The notes beneath the pieces were generated by a model. It was not told the origin of the DNA. It did no database searches and was given only the letters and a program-made list of their open reading frames with translations. The translations under genes and the position numbers were made by a program. This document shows positions 1-7,356 of a DNA stretch of 64,000 bases, piece by piece. The first letter of the stretch is position 1. Each line of letters begins with the position of its first letter. The DNA comes from Corynebacterium massiliense DSM 45435 (GTDB taxonomy: Bacteria; Actinomycetota; Actinomycetes; Mycobacteriales; Mycobacteriaceae). The DNA is taken from contig NZ_CP063189.1 in NCBI RefSeq assembly GCF_028609805.1, positions 2,170,001 to 2,234,000 of the forward strand, given 5' to 3'.

Positions 1-2
1 CG

Positions 3-2195
3 TGCACGTCGTGTTCGTCGCGCGTCCAGCGCAAGCTGAACAAGCTCGACGGCGTTGAAGCGGCGGTCAACTTCGCCACCGAATCCGCCGCCGTGGACTA
101 CGACCCACACGCCGTGGACGTCCCGCGCCTCATCGAGGTGGTGCGCAACGCCGGGTACGACGCGTTCGATTTCCAGGACCAGGCCACGCAGCCCGGCGCG
201 GAGACCGAGACGCCCGATGCCTGGGGCGCGCTGGATACCGCCCGCGCGGAGGAATCCCGCGACCTGCTGCGCCGCGTCGGCTGGTCGGCGGCGTTGTCCG
301 TGCCGGTGATGATCCTGTCCATGGTCCCGGCGCTGCAGTTCACCCATTGGCAGTGGGCCTGCGCGCTTCTGACCACCCTGGTGTACGTGTTCGGCGGCGC
401 GCCCTTCCACCGCGCGACGTGGACGAATCTTAAACACGGCTCGTTCACCATGGACACCCTGGTCACGCTGGGCACGACCGCGGCCTACTTCTGGTCGCTG
501 GGCGCGCTCTTTTTCACCCCGGCCGGCGATCCCGGCGCGCACATGGTCATGTCCCTGTCCGCGCTGGGGCACACTGCGCACGGCACGCCCCACATTTACT
601 TCGAAGCCGTCGGCATGGTCATCACCTTCATCTTGGTGGGGCGCTGGTGCGAGAACCGCGCGAAGGGCCAGTCCTCGGCCGCGCTGCGCGAATTGGTGTC
701 CATGCGGCCACAACAAGCGTCGGTGCTCCGCAACGGTACGGAGGAGCGGATTCCTGCCAGCGAGCTGCGGCGTGGCGACGTTTTCGTGGTGCGCCCGGGC
801 GAGAAGATTGCCACGGACGGCGTCGTGACCGCCGGGCATTCCGCGGTCGACGAGTCCCTCATCAGCGGCGAGGCCGTGCCCGTGGAGGTAAGCGAAGGAG
901 CGGCCGTGACCGGCGCGACCATGAACACCACGGGCCGACTCGAGGTGCGGGCGACCCGGGTGGGCGCGGAGACGACCCTGGCGCAGATGGCGCAGCTGGT
1001 TGCCGATGCCCAGTCGAAACAGGCCCCCGTCCAACGCCTGGTGGACCGCGTGGCCCAGATCTTCGTGCCCGCCGTCGTGGCTATCGCCGCGGTGACTCTT
1101 TTCGCCCATCTCATTGCCGGCCACAGCGTGGGCACCGCTTTCATCGCGGCGGTGGCGGTACTCATCATCGCGTGCCCGTGCGCGATGGGGTTAGCCACCC
1201 CGACCGCCATCCTGGTCGGCACCGGCCGGGGCGCGCAGCTCGGGCTGCTCATCAGTGGCGCAGACGTGCTGGAATCGACTCGGACCGTGGACACGGTTGT
1301 TTTGGACAAGACCGGCACCATCACCGAGGGGGCGATGTCCGTCCACGCTGTGACAAGCGCCGAGTGTCTCCGGCTCGCGGCCGCGGTCGAGGCGGGTTCC
1401 GAGCACCCGATTGCGCGGGCGATTATCGATGCCACTGGCGGCGCCGTCACCCCCGCCACCGACGTCACCGCCGAGCCGGGCGTGGGGATTAGCGGCCAGG
1501 TAGACGGTCAAGTAGTGCGGGTGGGGCGCCCGCCCGCCGGAGAGGCGCTCCCGGCCGAGCTGCGCGCCGCTTACGACGCCGCCGAGGCGGCCGGCGGTAC
1601 GGCCGTCGTGGTCGCCGTGGACGGAGCGGCGCGCGGGGTCATCGACGTTCGGGACCGCGTCAAAGCGTCGTCGCTCAAGGCCGTCGAGAGTCTGCGCGGG
1701 CTGGGGCTGGAGCCGCACCTTCTCACCGGGGACAACGAACGCGCGGCGCGGGCGGTGGCCGATGCCGTGGGCATCGACCGCGTGACCGCCGGAGTGCGGC
1801 CCGGGGATAAGGCGGCGGTCATCGAAAAGCTGCAGGCGGCCGGGCGCACGGTGGCGATGGTGGGCGACGGGGTCAACGACGCCCCGGCGCTCGCGCAGGC
1901 CGATTTAGGTGTGGCGATGAGTTCCGGCGCCGACGTCGCCATCGCCGCCGCCGACATCACGCTCATGGGCAACGACCTGCACCAAGCCGCCGATGCGGTG
2001 CGCCTGTCGCGGCGGACGCTGAAGATCATCAGGGGCAACCTGTGGTGGGCGTTTGCCTACAACGCGTTGCTCATCCCGGTCGCCGCGTGCGGTCTGCTCA
2101 ACCCGCTGTTCGCCGGCTTGGCGATGGCGCTAAGTTCCGTTTTCGTGGTCACCAACTCGCTGCGGCTGCGCTCGTTCCAGCCCAACGCTTCCTAG
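3..2195 (+). CDS. copA: Copper-translocating P1B-type ATPase (5' end cut by window)
   Basis: Pumps Cu+ out of the cytoplasm at the expense of ATP. The frame is open from the window edge, so the start is missing. The first visible residues, CTSCSSRVQ, are the metal-binding part of an N-terminal HMA domain, with CxxC in the form CTSC. The transmembrane CPC metal site is at about 1173-1181. The phosphorylated aspartate of DKTGT is at 1305-1307. TGDN and GDGVNDAP of the ATP-binding and hinge regions follow near 1730 and 1865. CPC together with this HMA places it in the Cu+ subgroup. It converges on dnaB with a gap of about 33 bp. No chaperone or copper repressor is visible inside the window; they may lie upstream. 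Confidence 0.95.
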   Translation, partial: CTSCSSRVQRKLNKLDGVEAAVNFATESAAVDYDPHAVDVPRLIEVVRNAGYDAFDFQDQATQPGAETETPDAWGALDTARAEESRDLLRRVGWSAALSVPVMILSMVPALQFTHWQWACALLTTLVYVFGGAPFHRATWTNLKHGSFTMDTLVTLGTTAAYFWSLGALFFTPAGDPGAHMVMSLSALGHTAHGTPHIYFEAVGMVITFILVGRWCENRAKGQSSAALRELVSMRPQQASVLRNGTEERIPASELRRGDVFVVRPGEKIATDGVVTAGHSAVDESLISGEAVPVEVSEGAAVTGATMNTTGRLEVRATRVGAETTLAQMAQLVADAQSKQAPVQRLVDRVAQIFVPAVVAIAAVTLFAHLIAGHSVGTAFIAAVAVLIIACPCAMGLATPTAILVGTGRGAQLGLLISGADVLESTRTVDTVVLDKTGTITEGAMSVHAVTSAECLRLAAAVEAGSEHPIARAIIDATGGAVTPATDVTAEPGVGISGQVDGQVVRVGRPPAGEALPAELRAAYDAAEAAGGTAVVVAVDGAARGVIDVRDRVKASSLKAVESLRGLGLEPHLLTGDNERAARAVADAVGIDRVTAGVRPGDKAAVIEKLQAAGRTVAMVGDGVNDAPALAQADLGVAMSSGADVAIAAADITLMGNDLHQAADAVRLSRRTLKIIRGNLWWAFAYNALLIPVAACGLLNPLFAGLAMALSSVFVVTNSLRLRSFQPNAS

Positions 2196-2228
2196 CCCCG
2201 CGCTAGTGGCCGTCCTCCAGGGTGGTCA

Positions 2229-3680
2229 CTAGCCGTGCGCCATGTTGACGAACTTGGAGTAGTGCAGCTGGTGGGCCACCTGCACCGTGTCGATCGGGCC
2301 GCCGCGGTGCTTGGCCAGGATGATGTCCGCCTCGCCGGCGCGCTCGTTGTCGCGGTCCTGCGAATCCGGGCGGTAGAGCAGCATGACCATGTCGGCGTCC
2401 TGCTCCAGGGAGCCCGACTCACGCAGATCCGCCAGCTGCGGCTTCTTGTCATTACGGGCCTCCGGGCCACGGTTGAGCTGCGAGATGGCGATGAGCGGCA
2501 CCTCGAGCTCCTTGGCCAGAAGCTTCAGTGAGCGCGAGAACTCCGAGACCTCCTGCTGACGGGACTCAACCTTCTTGCCCGACGACATCAGCTGCAGGTA
2601 GTCGAGCACGATGAGGTCGAGCCCGTGCTGCTGCTTCAGGCGCCGGGCCTTGGCCCGGATTTCCATCAGCGTCAGGTTGGGCGAGTCGTCAATATAAAGC
2701 GGCGCGTCCTGGACCTTGTTGAGCGTGTCCGTGAGCTTCGCCCAGTCCTCGCTGGATACACGACCGCCGCGCATGTCCGCGAGTTTTACCTCGGCCTCCG
2801 CCGCGAGCAGACGGGTGACGATCTCCGAGGCGGACATCTCGAGCGAGAAGATGACCGAGGTCTTGCCGTGCTCCAGCGAGCAGGAGCGCATCATGTCCAT
2901 GGCCAGGGTCGACTTACCCACGCCCGGACGGGCCGCGATGATGATCATCTGGCCCGCGTGCAGGCCATTGGTAAGGCGGTCTAGGTCGATAAAGCCGGTG
3001 GGCACGCCGGACTCAATGCCCTCTTCCTGCTGGAGGGCGGTGAGCTCATCGATGGTGTCCGACAGCAGATCGCCGAGCGCGTGGTAGTCCTCGGTCTGCT
3101 GCTTCTGCGCGACCGCGAAGACTTCTTGCTGGGCGCGATCCAGGACGTTTTCGATCTCGGCGTCCTCCGCGCCGTCGTAGCCGAGCTGGACGACGCGCGT
3201 TCCGGCATCGACAAGCCGGCGCAGCACCGATTTCTCCGCCACGATTTCCGCGTAGTACCGCGCGTTCGCCGCCGTGGGCACGGTCGCATACAGGGTGTGC
3301 AGGTACGGGCCACCGCCGGCGCGCTCCAGCTGGTTGTAGCGGTCCAGCCGCCCCGAGACGATGACCGGGTCGATCTCCTTGCCGGCGGAGTACAAATCCA
3401 GCATCGCCTGGAAGATGAGGGCGTGCGCCGGGTAGTAGAAGTCGTCGGCGTCGAGCTCTTCGATGACCTCGACCACGGTGTTCGGCGAGATCAGCATGGC
3501 GCCAAGCACGCCCTGCTCGGCTTCCCTATCCGCCGGCGGCTGCCGGTACTCACTAAACCGGCGCGGCGCCGAGTTCGACTTCCCCCGCGGGACGTAGTCC
3601 TCCTCCGGCGGTTGGGTGTCGTCCGGCCGTTCCGGCAACACGTAATCATCGTCAAAGCTGGCGTCCATACCCGATGTCAT
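2229..3680 (-). CDS. dnaB: Replicative DNA helicase DnaB
   Basis: The hexameric helicase that unwinds DNA at the replication fork. It is 483 aa, normal for actinobacteria. An acidic leader of about 45 residues precedes the DnaB N-terminal helical domain (about 48-150). The RecA-like motor domain follows, with Walker A RPGVGKST at about 251-258, a Walker B-type LIVLDYLQL and an arginine-rich C-terminal part (SQLNRGPE, LYRPD). Mycobacterial DnaB often carries an intein near the P-loop; here the frame is uninterrupted. The gene lies downstream of rplI, separated by about 520 bp that contain DnaA boxes and the rplI terminator, so it probably has its own promoter. Confidence 0.97.
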   Translation of the reverse strand: MTSGMDASFDDDYVLPERPDDTQPPEEDYVPRGKSNSAPRRFSEYRQPPADREAEQGVLGAMLISPNTVVEVIEELDADDFYYPAHALIFQAMLDLYSAGKEIDPVIVSGRLDRYNQLERAGGGPYLHTLYATVPTAANARYYAEIVAEKSVLRRLVDAGTRVVQLGYDGAEDAEIENVLDRAQQEVFAVAQKQQTEDYHALGDLLSDTIDELTALQQEEGIESGVPTGFIDLDRLTNGLHAGQMIIIAARPGVGKSTLAMDMMRSCSLEHGKTSVIFSLEMSASEIVTRLLAAEAEVKLADMRGGRVSSEDWAKLTDTLNKVQDAPLYIDDSPNLTLMEIRAKARRLKQQHGLDLIVLDYLQLMSSGKKVESRQQEVSEFSRSLKLLAKELEVPLIAISQLNRGPEARNDKKPQLADLRESGSLEQDADMVMLLYRPDSQDRDNERAGEADIILAKHRGGPIDTVQVAHQLHYSKFVNMAHG

Positions 3681-3808
3681 TACCGCTTTCTCCCTCGTTC
3701 ATCGCAGCGCTGCAGTCATTACACCACTGACCTACGACACATCGCTCTTTTTCCCTATACCGCACCGGTTGCCGCGGGCACCAAATCCCGCCACGGAACC
3801 CCACCCCC

Positions 3809-4084
3809 GGTGGATAATTCGGCTACTTTACACACAGTTATCCACAACTATGGGCAAACCTGCAGGTTGGGAGAATGCGGGCCGCCACAGTCTGTGGACA
3901 ACTATGTGGATTAAGCTAGACACCTGTGACCTGCGCGTTTAGAATCCCCAGCTCAGGCGGCGTTTCCAAAGTGTGCACAACTTGCGAGAACCCGCGTCAC
4001 CTGCGGGGAATCGATCAACCTTTCCGCCGGCCTTCTACCCCCGCCCGGCCGCGGTTTATCCACAGGATCTGACAGTTATCCACA
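3809..4084. promoter_or_regulatory. DnaA-box cluster between dnaB and rplI
   Basis: Three perfect TTATCCACA boxes read on the + strand at 3838-3846, 4056-4064 and 4076-4084. The last two are 20 bp apart and in the same orientation. Three single-mismatch boxes read on the - strand at 3809-3817, 3893-3901 and 3905-3913. The gene-free stretch 3681-4102 holds little else; it would contain the dnaB promoter and leader. DnaA binding here could regulate dnaB or titrate DnaA. It is unlikely to be the main origin, because the parAB side of the chromosome lies at the other end of the window. Confidence 0.75.
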
Positions 4085-4106
4085 CTCGGTGCCCAAAACG
4101 CACTAA

Positions 4107-4148
4107 AGGCCCCAGCCTTCCCACCTCACATGGGAGACACTGGAGCCT
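4107..4148 (-). terminator. Intrinsic terminator of the rpsF-ssb-rplI operon
   Basis: Read on the - strand, AGGCTCCAG pairs with CTGGGGCCT (one wobble pair), with an inner CCCA/TGGG helix and a short T-rich tail. It lies about 55 bp after the rplI stop and separates this operon from dnaB. Confidence 0.7.
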
Positions 4149-4201
4149 AAAAGTGTTGCTGTTGTCGTGTGGTCTAGTTAGTGACCGCCGTAGTGAGTGA
4201 G

Positions 4202-4654
4202 TTACTCAGCTACGACCGAGAAGTTCACCTTGCCGATGACATCCTTGTGGAGGTCCAGCTGAACTTGGTAGTTACCAGTCTTCTTGACCAGACCCTTCGG
4301 CACATTCACGATGCGCTTGTCCAGGTTCGGGCCGCCAGCCTTACGCACAGCATCGACGATGTCCGCCGCGGTGACGGAACCGAAGAGCTTGCCGGATTCC
4401 GCGGTGCGGACCGGAACGGTGACGTTGTTCAGCTGCTCGAGCTGGTTGCGGATTTCCTTCGCGTGCTCGAGGCCGCGGATCTCGCGAGCCTCCTGGGCAC
4501 GGCGGATGCCTTCGATCTGCTTTTCAGCACCGCGGGTAGCAACGATGGCCATGTCGCGGGGAAGCAGGTAGTTACGTGCGTAGCCGTCCTTGACCTCAAC
4601 GATCTCGCCAGGAGCGCCGAGGTTCTCAACGGCAGCGGTGAGGATCAGCTTCAT
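4202..4654 (-). CDS. rplI: 50S ribosomal protein L9
   Basis: A large-subunit protein that binds 23S rRNA at the base of the L1 stalk. It is 150 aa, the family length. The N-terminal domain begins MKLILTAAVENLG and carries the signature GYARNYLLPR at about 24-33. A long charged helix links it to the C-terminal domain. It is third in an operon after rpsF and ssb. The rpsR (S18) gene that sits between ssb and rplI in many bacteria is absent from this operon. Confidence 0.97.
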   Translation of the reverse strand: MKLILTAAVENLGAPGEIVEVKDGYARNYLLPRDMAIVATRGAEKQIEGIRRAQEAREIRGLEHAKEIRNQLEQLNNVTVPVRTAESGKLFGSVTAADIVDAVRKAGGPNLDKRIVNVPKGLVKKTGNYQVQLDLHKDVIGKVNFSVVAE

Positions 4655-4707
4655 GATCCCTGCCTTTCGTGAGTTTGTTTATCGGTGTCTAACAAACGAC
4701 GCGCTGC

Positions 4708-5286
4708 TTAGAACGGAGGTTCATCATCTGCATCACTGAAGCCACCGGCCGGCGGCGCAGAGTTCCACGGATCGTCGGAAGGAGCGGACTGCTGATTCCC
4801 GCCGCCGTTTCCGAAGCCACCCTGGTTACCAGAGTTGGAGTTACCAAACCCACCCTGGTTGCTCTGGCCAGCGTTGCCGTTGCCGCCACCGGAGAAGTTG
4901 GAACCGGAACCGCCCTCACGCGGGTTCCGGCTCACCTTGGCGGTGGCGTACTTCAGCGACGGGCCCACCTCGTCGACGTCGATTTCGAAGACGGTGCGGT
5001 TTTCACCCTCCCGGGTCTGGAAAGAACGCTGCTTAAGCCGGCCATTGACGATGATCCGCATACCCTTCTGGAGCGATTCCGCAACGTTTTCGGCGGCGTT
5101 GCGCCAGACGTTGCAGGTCAAGAACATCGCTTCACCGTCGACCCACTGCTGCGACTGAGCGTCGAAGCGGCGCGGCGTAGACGCCACGCGGAAGTTAGCT
5201 ACGGGCGCCCCAGAGGGGGTGAACCGCAGTTCGGGATCGGCAACGAGGTTGCCGGTGACGGTGATGGGAGTATCGCCCTGTGCCAT
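4708..5286 (-). CDS. ssb: Single-stranded DNA-binding protein
   Basis: Coats single-stranded DNA at forks and repair sites. It is 192 aa. The OB fold covers about residues 1-115 (starting [14 protein letters not shown]; core VANFRVAST and [18 protein letters not shown]). A Gly/Asn/Gln-rich low-complexity linker follows. The acidic tip DDEPPF is the conserved interaction peptide for partner proteins. It lies between rpsF and rplI, as in most bacteria, with short gaps (67 bp and 53 bp). Confidence 0.97.
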   Translation of the reverse strand: MAQGDTPITVTGNLVADPELRFTPSGAPVANFRVASTPRRFDAQSQQWVDGEAMFLTCNVWRNAAENVAESLQKGMRIIVNGRLKQRSFQTREGENRTVFEIDVDEVGPSLKYATAKVSRNPREGGSGSNFSGGGNGNAGQSNQGGFGNSNSGNQGGFGNGGGNQQSAPSDDPWNSAPPAGGFSDADDEPPF

Positions 5287-5353
5287 GTTCGTGGACTCCT
5301 TCGCTTCAGGTGGATGCGTGACCTAGTGGTTGGGTAGATGAACCCAGTATCCG

Positions 5354-5644
5354 TTATTTAGCGTCGGTGCGCAGAACCTTGGTGCGGAGAACGTTGTCGT
5401 TCAGGTTCAGGCGGCGGTCGAGCTCCTGGACCGAGTCAGACTCGCACTCCAGGTTGACGACGACGTAAATGCCCTCTTCCTTCTTGTCGATCGGGTAAGC
5501 CAGACGGCGCTTGCCCCACACATCGACTTCTTCCACCTTGCCGCCGTCATTGCGGACGCCCTCGAGGAACTTATCCAGGGACGGGGCAACAGTGCGCTCA
5601 TCCTGAGAAGGATCCAGAATGATCATTACTTCGTAGCGACGCAC
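5354..5644 (-). CDS. rpsF: 30S ribosomal protein S6
   Basis: A small-subunit protein that binds 16S rRNA as a partner of S18. I place the start at the GTG at 5644, giving 96 aa beginning (M)[15 protein letters not shown]. This aligns with the usual S6 N-terminus. A strong AGGAGG lies at 5656-5661, about 11 nt upstream. An in-frame ATG at 5653 and a GTG at 5656 are too close to, or overlap, that site. The family signature [10 protein letters not shown] is present at about 45-54. It is first gene of the rpsF-ssb-rplI operon. Confidence 0.93.
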   Translation of the reverse strand: MRRYEVMIILDPSQDERTVAPSLDKFLEGVRNDGGKVEEVDVWGKRRLAYPIDKKEEGIYVVVNLECESDSVQELDRRLNLNDNVLRTKVLRTDAK

Positions 5645-5680
5645 GGACCTCATCACCTCCTATGGTCTAGATTTACGTTT

Positions 5681-5706
5681 CGGCCACATCACCTTTGCGG
5701 ATGTGG
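5681..5706 (-). promoter_or_regulatory. Hairpin in the rpsF leader, possible S6:S18 autoregulatory site
   Basis: On the - strand, CCACATC (5700-5706) pairs with GATGTGG (5684-5690) across a 9-nt loop, and CCG follows at once (5681-5683). It lies about 20 nt before the rpsF ribosome-binding site. A hairpin next to a conserved CCG is the core of the known S6:S18-binding leader motif. I could not find the closing outer stem, so this is tentative. Confidence 0.35.
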
Positions 5707-5775
5707 CAGGAGGGTTCGTTGCGTCAAGCAACCTGATCAGACTAGCGCAGGTGACAGGACAAAAGAAATCGTCTG

Positions 5776-5946
5776 CTACCCGCGTGCGGCGAAAAACACA
5801 GCGCCGATGACCGGGATGACCGTGAGGAAGACGAAGGCGGCGACCGCTAAGGCCGCGGGGACGCGTCGATCGCGCCCGCGCTGGAAGGAGTAGTACGCGG
5901 CGAGGACGCAGGCGATGGATGCGATCCCAATGAGTGTGATGACCAT
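5776..5946 (-). CDS. Small two-helix membrane protein, unknown function
   Basis: A 56-aa frame starting MVITLIGIASIACVLAAYYS. It has two hydrophobic helices (about 2-20 and 31-53) joined by a basic turn, QRGRDRRVP, so both ends are probably on the same side of the membrane. GGGAG lies about 10 nt before the ATG. Its first 100 nt overlap the 3' end of the GT87 gene in another frame. No family is recognised. The membrane-protein pattern and ribosome-binding site argue that it is real, but homologues were not checked. Confidence 0.55.
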   Translation of the reverse strand: MVITLIGIASIACVLAAYYSFQRGRDRRVPAALAVAAFVFLTVIPVIGAVFFAARG

Positions 5947-7346
5947 TGTGCGAAATCTCCCGCCATTACGTCGCGACCATGATGCGCTGCGTACACCTTA
6001 TCCTGGCTACGGCTCAGCATCTGCCGGAGGACTAACACCGCAATCGCGACGAGGAAACCGTCACGCACCAGCACCGCAATGTCCAGAAACTCCTGCGGTA
6101 GGCCCTTGTTTTCCGCACCCAGCATGTGCCACATGAGGATGGGCCAGACGAGGGCATCGGCAAGCATCCAGCACAGCAACAACCGCCACCGCGGCAGGGC
6201 CAGCACGGCCGGGACCACCAGCCACAGCGAGTACTGCGGCGACCACACCTTGTTGAACAGCAAGAACGCCACGAGGATAAGCAAGACCAGCTCCGCCACG
6301 CGCGGCACACGACGCGCGGTCACGCCGAGCGCGAAGATACCGGCACAGCAGGCCAGGAAAGCGCCGAAGGAAAACGCGTTGACCGCCGTGATGGGCGGGT
6401 GGAGACCGAACGTGCGATCCAGCACGGCGTAAATGGTGGTCCACTCCCAGGAGCGTTCGCTGTTTAAGCGGAAGAACTCTCCCCACGCCTCCGGGTAAGC
6501 CCGCGCGATGGGCACGTTGACCACGAGCCACGCGCCAACAGCGCCGAGCAGCATCGTCATGAACGACCGGGTGGCGCGGGCCCGCACCGCGAGCACGAAG
6601 AAGGCGCCGAGGAGGAACACCGGCCACAGCTTGAAGGCCGCGCCCAGTCCGAAAAGAACGCCCGCCCATGCGTTGCGATGCCGCGCCGCCGCGTACAAGC
6701 CCGCCACGGCGAGGAAAATCGCGGGGATGTCCCAGTTAGTAAACGCGTGGACGATGACCAGGGGGCTCGCGGCGACCAGCAGGATGTCCCACACCCGCGC
6801 GCCGGCAAGCCGGCAAGCCAGCACGATGGTGCCCACCCACATGACGGACATACACAGGGCCGTGACCGCGAAGTACCACCCGGCCGCGGGCACGGTCGCC
6901 CACTCGACCAAGCCGTACGTCGCCCGGGATATGAACCCCATCAACCCCTGGAACAGGCCGGACAAGACCGGGTACTCCATGTAGCGCGTCGCGCCGCCAT
7001 CCGTCCAGGAGTACGCGTACGGGAACCCGCCGGTGTCCATGCCGCGGCCCGAGTACAGCGGCACGATGTCGGAGTAGCACGCCGCGGCGTACTGGCGGTT
7101 GCCGTCCCAGTTGAGCGCTACCGAGCCGCCGTCTTTCCGCGTCCCGGTCAGGCACGCCGCCTTGGACAAGTACCCCAGGGCCACAAAGATGTAGGCCACG
7201 CACACGACAAACGGCAGCGGGCGGGCCAGCAGCGAGCGGTCCGTGCGCACGTGCCGGCCGCGCTCGCCGCCGAGAAAACGAACAAGACCGCGTGCCGCCG
7301 GCTCATTGCCTAGCGGTACGCGGTCTGTGCACTGTGGTGAAATCAC
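5847..7346 (-). CDS. GT87-family polyprenyl-phosphate-dependent glycosyltransferase
   Basis: A polytopic GT-C enzyme likely to transfer mannose or another sugar from a polyprenyl carrier to an envelope glycolipid or polysaccharide. About ten hydrophobic helices are visible. Family-like features are the early extracytoplasmic loop with DTGGFPY and MEYPVLSG, and later AAFKLWPVFLL and FNKVWSPQYSLWLVVPA. The start is uncertain: GTG 7346 (499 aa) follows the ponA stop by 10 nt, and GTG 7250 (467 aa) is an alternative. The frame continues to the antisense of ponA without a start of its own. The equivalent mycobacterial gene (Rv0051) has the same place between ponA1 and rpsF. The C-terminal tail of about 40 residues is polar. 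Confidence 0.85.
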   Translation of the reverse strand: MISPQCTDRVPLGNEPAARGLVRFLGGERGRHVRTDRSLLARPLPFVVCVAYIFVALGYLSKAACLTGTRKDGGSVALNWDGNRQYAAACYSDIVPLYSGRGMDTGGFPYAYSWTDGGATRYMEYPVLSGLFQGLMGFISRATYGLVEWATVPAAGWYFAVTALCMSVMWVGTIVLACRLAGARVWDILLVAASPLVIVHAFTNWDIPAIFLAVAGLYAAARHRNAWAGVLFGLGAAFKLWPVFLLGAFFVLAVRARATRSFMTMLLGAVGAWLVVNVPIARAYPEAWGEFFRLNSERSWEWTTIYAVLDRTFGLHPPITAVNAFSFGAFLACCAGIFALGVTARRVPRVAELVLLILVAFLLFNKVWSPQYSLWLVVPAVLALPRWRLLLCWMLADALVWPILMWHMLGAENKGLPQEFLDIAVLVRDGFLVAIAVLVLRQMLSRSQDKVYAAHHGRDVMAGDFAQWSSHSLGSHPSPASSPRTTPSSAGAIDASPRP

Positions 7347-7356
7347 CCGGCAGATC

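Noticed and set aside
3681..4201. Chromosomal origin at the dnaB DnaA boxes
   Set aside because: oriC in this group lies at dnaA, close to parAB, which is at the other end of the window. A DnaA-binding locus is more likely.
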